A DNA stretch of 23,260 nt from a virus, in IMG/VR virus record IMGVR_UViG_3300018082_000029, positions 1 to 23,260 of that record; one strand, 5' to 3'. Shown in pieces: positions 17,282 to 23,260 of this stretch. The notes under the pieces are model-generated. The model was not told where the DNA came from and did no database searches. It was given only the letters and a program-made list of their open reading frames with translations. How positions within the stretch are numbered: the stretch's first letter is position 1; every line of letters starts with the position of its first letter. The position numbers and the translations under genes are program-made.

Positions 17282-17965
17282 ATGGAAACTACTTTTATCT
17301 ACGCACTCTGCGAGCCGGGAACCCGAATGATTCGGGATATTGGCAAGGCCAACAACCCCCAAAAACGGCTGAAACAGCACTGGTATACGTCGCGAAAAAA
17401 GAAAAACCACCTGGGCTGTTGGCTGCGGAGTCTCGCCAAGCCGCCCGCACTCTTAATTCTAAAAGAAGTTCCTGAGTCGGAGTGGCAGGAATGGGAGCGG
17501 CGGTATATTCGCTGTGCAAAAGCGTTGGGGTTTCGGCTAGTCAACGGCACCGAAGGCGGGGAGGGGGGTTCGCTTCCCGGCGCGGAGCATCCGATGTTTG
17601 GAAAAGTTGGTCCAAACAAAGGGAAGAAACACTCGTTGGAAACCCGCGAGAAAATTAGCGCCGCCGCGCGTGGAAGAAAACATTCGCCGGAGACTCGCGC
17701 GAAAATTAGTGCGGCAAAGGTTGGGAAACCCAGAAAGCCGTTTTCCATAGAAACACGCGCGAAGATGCGCGCGGCTGGTTTGGTAAAAAGGTTTTCTGCG
17801 GAGCACCGTGCGAACCTTAGCGCGGCGGGCATCGGAAGAAAACACTCGGTGGAGACCCGCGAGAAAATTAGCGCCGCCAATCAGGGAAGAAAACTTTCGT
17901 CGGAGCAACACGCGAAGCTTGTCGTCGCCCAGCAAAAGCGGCGAATCGCAGAGAAAAAGACGTGA
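17282..17965 (+). CDS. GIY-YIG homing endonuclease with six NUMOD3-type repeats
   Basis: A 227-residue protein. The GIY-YIG domain is residues 4-95: FIYAL (5-9), RDIGKANNPQKRLKQH (18-33, with Arg29), EWERRYI (catalytic Glu72) and LVNGTEGGEG (86-95). The rest (about 113-220) consists of six ~18-residue DNA-binding repeats of the form GRKHS-x-ETR-x-KISAA (NUMOD3-like), the usual tail of T4 Seg/I-TevI relatives. The repeats are also visible in the DNA. It stands free between recombinase and packaging genes. Its stop overlaps a GTG start (GTGA). Confidence 0.93.
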   Translation: METTFIYALCEPGTRMIRDIGKANNPQKRLKQHWYTSRKKKNHLGCWLRSLAKPPALLILKEVPESEWQEWERRYIRCAKALGFRLVNGTEGGEGGSLPGAEHPMFGKVGPNKGKKHSLETREKISAAARGRKHSPETRAKISAAKVGKPRKPFSIETRAKMRAAGLVKRFSAEHRANLSAAGIGRKHSVETREKISAANQGRKLSSEQHAKLVVAQQKRRIAEKKT

Positions 17966-18207
17966 CGCTGTTCCTTTTCGTTGACCCCTACCAGCCGCCC
18001 GGCTCGTTTGGGCAGAGAGTCCAGCTTCAGATACGACGCTGGACAGAGGAAGGCTGGCAAGTTCGGATACTTATTCCGCAATTTGTGAAAAAGGGCAATC
18101 GCAAATTTCCCGTGATAGGCTGGCTTCTCTGCGGGGAGACCCCAGTTCAGCTTTCTCGCGACGAGTGCTCGCGGCTGTTGCACTCTCAGATTCAAAATGC
18201 TTCCTGA
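17962..18207 (+). CDS. Hypothetical protein before the large terminase
   Basis: An 81-residue protein with a GTG start overlapping the GIY-YIG stop and an end 11 bases inside the terminase gene. The sequence VTLFLFVDPYQPPGSFGQRV... shows beta-strand-like N- and middle parts and a helical C-terminus. No motif is recognised; position suggests a packaging-module accessory. Confidence 0.6.
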   Translation: MTLFLFVDPYQPPGSFGQRVQLQIRRWTEEGWQVRILIPQFVKKGNRKFPVIGWLLCGETPVQLSRDECSRLLHSQIQNAS

Positions 18208-20131
18208 CGCCCTCAAAAACACCCACGAAGAGGTTTGTCGACTGCTTCACTCAGACTGTCGTCGTGAAGCGACTGAGGTTGTCGCCGACTGGGCTAAGAT
18301 TAAATTAGGAAACGACCGAGAAAATCAAAAAGCGCAAAATGAACTACTTTCGGGATTTCTTCACCACCTTCTAAACAATCAAGCCATGCCGGAAGCAGCA
18401 GCAATGCTGTGGACCCCGGCGCAATTTACGGCAGAGCCAGCAAGCGTGAGGGCTATTTGGAAATTGTTTGAAGAGGCAAATTTTGGAATTATACTTTCGG
18501 GCGCATCATGTGGAAAGTCCTATAGCTTGGCCGTGCGGCTTTTCCTTGAATACCTCCGGGACCCGGAATACACGTCGGTCAGAGTCGTGGGGCCTAGCGA
18601 GGCGCATCTTGAAGCTAACCTATTTTCGCATCTCGTCTCGCTACACCAAAGCGCTACGCTGCCGATGCCGGGGGACGTGGGGGAACGATTCGTGGGGCTT
18701 GACCGGCGAAACTTGCTCGGCAGTATCCAAGGTGTCGTGATACCTATTGGTAGCAGAAAAAAATCAGGCCGACTGCAAGGAGGCAAACGAAAACCACGCC
18801 CCGTTGCGCATCCGGTATTCGGAAACCTTTCAAGGCTTTTTTTGTTTCTGGATGAAGCGGAAAATATTCCAAGTGGGATTTGGAGCGACATAACTAACGT
18901 CATGTCAAATTTGGATGAAGCGGGGTCACAAGGGTTGAAGATATTCGCGGCATACAACCCCATGGACCTTTCTTTGGAAGTGGCCAGGCAAGCAGAGCCG
19001 GAATTCGGATGGGCCAACCTGGACCCGGATACGCACTTCCGTTGGAAAAGCGCACGGGGCTGGGATGTTTTGCGCATCGACGCTGAGAAGTGCGAGAACG
19101 TCGTTCAAGACAAAATAATTTTCCCTGGATTCCAGAGCAGGGCGGGCGTCGAGCAAATCGCAAAAAAGTCCGGCGGCAGAAATACACCGGGGTATTTCAG
19201 CATGGTGCGGGGTGCCTACAGTCCACAGGGCATAGAGCTTGTCATCATCCCGTCAGGAATGTGGGCGAAGATGCGCGGTGAGTTCATTTGGCTGGATAAG
19301 CCCATCAACATCGCGGGTTGCGACTTAGCTCTTGAAGGCGGGGCAGCGTCGGTGTTTACGCTAGGAAAGTTCGGGCTCGCGACCGGCGTTAAGTATCCGC
19401 CGTCAATAGAATTTCCCACAGGCCGCACCGCGATGTTCAAGAATAACTCAGGTCAAATTATTCCGCGCTACGGTGCTCAGGCCGACCAACAGTTTTCGCT
19501 GCCAAAAGGGGGCACTGTCCAAATGAAAGATGAGATAGTGGCACTTTGTCGGAAGGCGGGCGTGCGGGGAGAACATATTGCGCTCGACCGCACGGGGCAT
19601 ACGGCGGGGGTTTGTGATTTGCTGAAGCACGAGTGGTCGTCAGCCATAATCGACGTGAACTATTCGGAGGGCGGCTCCGACATGAAAATCATGCAGGAAG
19701 ATAAACACATCGCGAAAGAAGAATACCCGCGCGTGGATTCGGAACTCTGGTTCGCGCTTAAATACTGGGGAGAGTTTTCCTATTTTTTGGTAAACCCGGC
19801 CCTGGACATTTCGGAGCTTACGCCGCAGATTACCGGGCGGCGGTATAAGACACTCAGCGGGAAAAACAAAGTCGAATCGAAACGCGATTACACGTCACGG
19901 ATGCCCGGCTCCTCTTCGCAAGCCTCGCCTGACCATGCTGACAGCCTATGCCTTTTTGTCCATGCGGCGCGCAAGCATAGTCGGTTCGTGCCGAGTATGA
20001 CGGGAAACACGGAATCTACCGCAAATGCCGGGGAGGATTGGCCTTTTTCGGGCGGGGTCAGGATAGACGTCTCTAATCGCATGGATACGCTTGAGGGGAA
20101 CGATAATTGGGCGCGGGACGGTATATTATGA
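18197..20131 (+). CDS. Terminase large subunit
   Basis: A 644-residue packaging motor. The ATPase domain has Walker A SGASCGKS (101-108), Walker B LFLFLDE (214-220, acidic pair 219-220) and the coupling motif AAYNP (251-255). The RNase H-like nuclease domain has GCDLALEGG (Asp376), HIALDRTGHTAG (Asp464) and SPDHADS (577-583, third acidic cluster). It cuts concatemeric DNA and pumps it into the prohead through the portal encoded downstream. The first ~85 residues are an extra helical extension before the adenine-binding region. The ATG at 18197 overlaps the previous gene by 11 bases. Confidence 0.95.
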   Translation: MLPDALKNTHEEVCRLLHSDCRREATEVVADWAKIKLGNDRENQKAQNELLSGFLHHLLNNQAMPEAAAMLWTPAQFTAEPASVRAIWKLFEEANFGIILSGASCGKSYSLAVRLFLEYLRDPEYTSVRVVGPSEAHLEANLFSHLVSLHQSATLPMPGDVGERFVGLDRRNLLGSIQGVVIPIGSRKKSGRLQGGKRKPRPVAHPVFGNLSRLFLFLDEAENIPSGIWSDITNVMSNLDEAGSQGLKIFAAYNPMDLSLEVARQAEPEFGWANLDPDTHFRWKSARGWDVLRIDAEKCENVVQDKIIFPGFQSRAGVEQIAKKSGGRNTPGYFSMVRGAYSPQGIELVIIPSGMWAKMRGEFIWLDKPINIAGCDLALEGGAASVFTLGKFGLATGVKYPPSIEFPTGRTAMFKNNSGQIIPRYGAQADQQFSLPKGGTVQMKDEIVALCRKAGVRGEHIALDRTGHTAGVCDLLKHEWSSAIIDVNYSEGGSDMKIMQEDKHIAKEEYPRVDSELWFALKYWGEFSYFLVNPALDISELTPQITGRRYKTLSGKNKVESKRDYTSRMPGSSSQASPDHADSLCLFVHAARKHSRFVPSMTGNTESTANAGEDWPFSGGVRIDVSNRMDTLEGNDNWARDGIL

Positions 20132-20173
20132 CTGGCAAAGTAGCACAAAAAATTGCACATATAGTATGAGGAC

Positions 20174-20737
20174 ATGCGTGTTAACGTAAACTGTGTCAAC
20201 CCCGATGAATTGTATTTTGTCGATACTGACGGTGCCCGGCTCCGTGGGGACTCTCATAGGTCTTTGCTGGCGCGTATTGTGGCATATCGCGAACGACGCG
20301 GTGCTCCGGCTGGCAATCCGGCTGAAGAGCTTCAGGCGCAATTGGCAGGAAGGAATCCAGGGTTGGTGCGCGCGGGCGCAAACCTCGGGCCGGTGCCCAA
20401 GCAGGGCCTTTCGTTCAAAGGAAGAATCCTTACGTGGCTCGCAGAAATCCGAAAACGAAAAGATTCTCTCAGTATTGTCCGGGATTCCGACCGAAACGCG
20501 CGCGTCAATATCTGTGCGGGATGTCCGCATAACAAACCGGTCGCGAGCGGTTGCGCCTCTTGCAAAGAAGTCATTGCCGAAAGCCGGAACGAGATTATTG
20601 GGCGGCGTGCGGTAGATAAACGTATGGGCGCTTGCCAAATTCTCGGTGAAGAGTTGTCCGTCAGCACTTGGACCGACGACGTAGCGGTTGAAAATAATGA
20701 ACTCCCGAATTTTTGTTGGCGTCGCAAAAGCATTTAG
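20174..20737 (+). CDS. Cys-rich protein between terminase and portal
   Basis: A 187-residue protein. Its C-terminal half holds CAGC (114-117), CASC (127-130), C154 and C181, followed by ELPNFCW. The CxxC pairs plus single Cys residues suggest one or two zinc sites. Similar Cys-rich proteins with a C-x-W end occur near terminase/portal genes in other phages, in my recollection, without known function. A GAGG lies four bases before the ATG. The 42 bases before it contain two GCAC words around AAAAAATT but no clear promoter. Confidence 0.75.
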   Translation: MRVNVNCVNPDELYFVDTDGARLRGDSHRSLLARIVAYRERRGAPAGNPAEELQAQLAGRNPGLVRAGANLGPVPKQGLSFKGRILTWLAEIRKRKDSLSIVRDSDRNARVNICAGCPHNKPVASGCASCKEVIAESRNEIIGRRAVDKRMGACQILGEELSVSTWTDDVAVENNELPNFCWRRKSI

Positions 20738-20966
20738 ATACGTCGGTTCCCGCGCGCGAATCCTCTGGTGGAAGCTCCAGGGCTTGAAAATTTTCGTGTC
20801 GGAAGAAATAGAAACCGCGCGTTGGGAGAAATGCTACCGGTGTTCTCAGTTGGACGTAGAAGCAGGAATTTGTAAAAGATGCGGATGCGAGCTACTCGCA
20901 AAAAACGCGCTGGCCCCAGAGGCTTGCCCGATAGGAAAGTGGAATCGAGAATATGTTAAAGACTGA
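20697..20966 (+). CDS. Zinc-ribbon protein (CPxGKW type)
   Basis: An 89-residue protein: a basic, aromatic N-terminus (RARILWWKLQGLKIFV) and a zinc ribbon CYRC (46-49), CKRCGC (59-64), ending ACPIGKW (76-82). The C-x-x-C ... C-x-x-CGC ... CP-x-GKW signature matches small phage zinc proteins often found near head genes. ATG 20697 lies 41 bases inside the previous gene, and the end overlaps the portal start by 14 bases. Confidence 0.75.
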   Translation: MNSRIFVGVAKAFRYVGSRARILWWKLQGLKIFVSEEIETARWEKCYRCSQLDVEAGICKRCGCELLAKNALAPEACPIGKWNREYVKD

Positions 20967-23040
20967 CGGCACAGATAGCATTAGCCCATATCCCGCGAGC
21001 GAGCGCGGCGGGCTTATTCAGAGCGCAGATATCAAAAGTGTAAAAGGAGGTCCCCGCAATCGCTCAATCCGAGACGTAGGGCAACTAAAGGCCGTTGTGC
21101 AAACGTTGATTTCTGCGAACCGTGAGCGACAACTCGTAAACTCGCGCATCCAGGCGAAGGTAAATGTTGAAAAGCCCTACTCGCAGCGCAAGCTTGACGA
21201 TGAAGGGCTCGGCTGGAGGTCAAACTTCTCCACGAGGCCCCTCACATTAATAATCGAAAAGGTTTACCCGCGTTTTGTGGACTCAGTTCAGTCGTTAAAA
21301 TACGTCACGGCGGCAGAGCTTCCGCCAAAATATGAAAATGCGACAGAGAAAACCGAAAGTTTTCGCGACGGCCTAACTCGTCTCATTCGCGCGCGGTCCG
21401 GCTGGAGAACCTTTTTGGAAACGGTTGCCCAAGAAAACGCATTGTTCGGTTCTAACGTCGTCGCTTGGCTCGACGAGTTCAGTTGGTTTCCGACGCGCCC
21501 GTTGCAACAAAACGAATCGTTTCTAACGGACGGCGCGAAGCAGGATGTAGAGTTTGCGCAAGTTGTGCTGGTAAAAGAAACACTTCTTCCGCATGAAGTT
21601 TTTGGTTTTATAAAAGACGAAGAGTCCGCAAAGGCGGCAGGCTGGGAAATTCAAGCGGCGATAGAAGTTATCAACAAGGCGTCACCCTCGCAAAATCGCG
21701 ATAATGTAACTGCCGGGACTACTTCGGAGAAATGGTATCAGGACGCGCAGCGTGATTTGACTCTCGGTGCTTCTTACATGGCTGGGGCCAGCGTTATCCA
21801 AATGTATTCCGTGCTGGTCCGCGAAGCGACCGGCAAAGTGTCGCACTACCGACTGGCGGGCGAAGATTTGAAGCTCGTTTTTCAGAAAGAGGACCGCTTC
21901 GAGAAAATGGAAGACTGTCTTGCTTTTTTTTCTTTTCAAAGGGGTAACGGAAACATGCACGGCTCGAAAGGAATCGGTCGCGAAATTTATGAATTGGCCG
22001 GTATCCTTGACCGGACTCGCAATGAGCTAGTTGACCGCGCGATTTTATCTGGCAAAACTTTTATTCAGGGCGACCTTCGTAATTTGCACAAGCTCAAGAT
22101 GAGTATCGTCGGCGCGATGGTCATTGTGCCTGCTGATTGGCAGTTCCTTGAGACGAAAATCGACGGCAACGTCGAGCCTTTTTTAAAACTTGACGCCTAT
22201 ATAGGTATGCTGGTCGACCAACTCATCGGCAGTGTTTCCCCGCCCAGAATTGAAGGAGAAGCTTTTCGTTCTCCGCAGGCGTGGTCGCTGCTGGCGCAAC
22301 GAGAGGAAGAGGGTCGGGACGCAAAAATTTCTCGGTTTTTGGAACAATTTGCCAGGATGGTTCAGACTATGCAACGTCGAATCTGTAGCACGGATGTCGT
22401 TGATGAAGATGCGAAAGCGTTTCAGAAGTTGATGTTGGAAAAAATGTCTCGCGAGGAGCTAAATGTTTTGGCCAACAGTCCGGTTGCGGGCACGGTGCGG
22501 GATTTGACTCCCGTGCAGCGTCAGATGATTTCGATTCTGGCAGCAGAGAAAAAAGGTAATCCACTTTATAATCAACGCGCGCTAGAGGTTGAAGACATAA
22601 CCGCGCGGGTCAATGCGGATTTTGCAAAGAAGATTTTGTTGCCCGAAAACGACCCAACAATCATGGCAGAGCAAAGCAGATTACAAGCTATGGAATTGCA
22701 GCTAATCCTGGCGGGACAGGCTTGCCCCGTTTCTCCAAGGGATTCCCATTCTATACACTTGGACATACTCATGCCTCTGGCAGAAAAAATTGGCGAAGGA
22801 GTTAACTCTGGTCAGACCGATACGGCGACGCTTGAAGCCTTCGTGGCCCATGTAGCGGAACACTACGAAAGAAGTCAACAATCTGGCGCGGACAAGGCAA
22901 AATTAAAACCAGTGGGAGATTTCTTAAAGAAAATTCTACCGGCGATTGAACAATTAAAAACCCTGGATACCCAAGCATCGGAAGTTAGTGCTGCTGCGCA
23001 GGCGCACGCACAAGAGGAAGAAATGGGTCCTCCGGTATAA
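20953..23040 (+). CDS. Portal protein
   Basis: A 695-residue protein directly after the terminase module. It contains recognisable portal features: an N-terminal stem with RERQLVNSRIQAKVN and KPYSQRKLDDEGLGWRSNFSTRPL, an HGSKGIGREIYELAGILDRTRNELVDRAI clip/wing-type segment (about 337-365), and a long C-terminal helical part (RMVQTMQRRI..., EVEDITARVNADFAKKI, SRDSHSIHLDILMPLAEKI-type). The size and the D-S-H-x-x-HLDI--PL motif agree with large portals of podovirus-like or related head-tail systems. The Gln/Ala/Glu-rich C-terminus may contact core or scaffold proteins. Family assignment rests on composition, length and position more than on one diagnostic motif. Confidence 0.85.
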   Translation: MLKTDGTDSISPYPASERGGLIQSADIKSVKGGPRNRSIRDVGQLKAVVQTLISANRERQLVNSRIQAKVNVEKPYSQRKLDDEGLGWRSNFSTRPLTLIIEKVYPRFVDSVQSLKYVTAAELPPKYENATEKTESFRDGLTRLIRARSGWRTFLETVAQENALFGSNVVAWLDEFSWFPTRPLQQNESFLTDGAKQDVEFAQVVLVKETLLPHEVFGFIKDEESAKAAGWEIQAAIEVINKASPSQNRDNVTAGTTSEKWYQDAQRDLTLGASYMAGASVIQMYSVLVREATGKVSHYRLAGEDLKLVFQKEDRFEKMEDCLAFFSFQRGNGNMHGSKGIGREIYELAGILDRTRNELVDRAILSGKTFIQGDLRNLHKLKMSIVGAMVIVPADWQFLETKIDGNVEPFLKLDAYIGMLVDQLIGSVSPPRIEGEAFRSPQAWSLLAQREEEGRDAKISRFLEQFARMVQTMQRRICSTDVVDEDAKAFQKLMLEKMSREELNVLANSPVAGTVRDLTPVQRQMISILAAEKKGNPLYNQRALEVEDITARVNADFAKKILLPENDPTIMAEQSRLQAMELQLILAGQACPVSPRDSHSIHLDILMPLAEKIGEGVNSGQTDTATLEAFVAHVAEHYERSQQSGADKAKLKPVGDFLKKILPAIEQLKTLDTQASEVSAAAQAHAQEEEMGPPV

Positions 23041-23045
23041 ACACT

Positions 23046-23260
23046 ATGCCCACCCTACCGTTAGAAATCTCGGCTCGCGCCGACGAATGGAATTCAGATG
23101 ACACTCTGGCATTCCGTAACTTTTTAGATACCACCAAAACAGGGAAGAAGCTTCTGCCGAAACTTCTGGAGAGCACTCCCGTATTGCTCCCCGGCGGAGA
23201 AACAAACGCGCTCGCGGTTCGTAGCGGCGAGGTTCGCGGAATTCAAATTATTGCCAAAGC
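23046..23260 (+). CDS. Partial gene after the portal
   Basis: ATG at 23046, five bases after the portal stop, open to the window end: MPTLPLEISARADEWNSDDT..., at least 71 residues, soluble. By position it could be a head protein (scaffold, protease or accessory), but the visible part gives no family signature. Confidence 0.7.
   Translation, partial: MPTLPLEISARADEWNSDDTLAFRNFLDTTKTGKKLLPKLLESTPVLLPGGETNALAVRSGEVRGIQIIAK

Noticed and set aside
17299-17935. Long minus-strand frames opposite the GIY-YIG gene
   Set aside because: They are shadows created by the repeated NUMOD3 DNA; the plus-strand protein has a full domain architecture.
1-23260. tRNA, rRNA and CRISPR arrays
   Set aside because: Scanning by eye found no cloverleaf-like segment with a T-loop motif and CCA end, and no regularly spaced repeat-spacer series; the 24-25 bp iterons are contiguous operators, not a CRISPR array.

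Overview
The window looks like part of a tailed double-stranded DNA phage (or prophage) genome. The right-hand third carries packaging and head genes in the usual order: a large terminase subunit (18197-20131), two small Cys-rich proteins, a portal protein (20953-23040) and the start of another gene at the right edge. Most of the rest is tightly packed small genes joined by ATGA or ~14-20 nt overlaps, with no rRNA, tRNA or CRISPR. The host cannot be named. Base composition is mid-GC. Several promoters are clear sigma70-type (TTGACA, 16-17 bp, -10). Many starts lack a Shine-Dalgarno sequence and instead have an A-rich leader or a short repeated leader, which hints at a host that initiates without a strong SD.

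Region 1 (1-11363) is all on the minus strand. Reading from right to left it holds a coiled-coil protein, two overlapping unknown proteins, a run of small basic or zinc-ribbon proteins, a phosphoribosyltransferase-like protein, a deoxynucleoside monophosphate kinase-like protein, a small lipoprotein, a recombination scar, an HNH-AP2 endonuclease, an HD-domain protein, an SF2 helicase and small proteins. It reads as an early/nucleotide-metabolism cluster. Within 7075-8450, and once more at 12797, genes are preceded directly at the ATG by copies of one ~34-bp element, comparable in position to the start-associated sequences of some mycobacteriophages. A second leader repeat precedes the genes at 6328-6507 and 6591-6818.

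Region 2 (11364-13286) is the switch zone. It has four 24-25 bp iterons and a 14-bp inverted repeat (11384-11498), a rightward small-terminase-like or DNA-binding gene, a leftward membrane protein gene with its own intrinsic terminator, and a segment with direct repeats, two mutually exclusive hairpins and a possible small DNA-binding protein.

Region 3 (13287-17965, plus strand) is accessory: an HNH endonuclease, a mini HExxH protein, small unknowns, an exported trypsin-like protease, an endonuclease VII-like protein with a serine recombinase, and a GIY-YIG/NUMOD3 endonuclease. Region 4 (17962-23260) is packaging and head.

The most unusual features are the start-associated repeats, the near-leaderless promoters (with one 12-bp palindrome inside a promoter spacer), and a chimeric scar in which the first ~18 codons of a DUF4406-like gene are joined out of frame to a duplicated 3' end of the dNMP kinase gene, directly upstream of an HNH-AP2 homing-type endonuclease.
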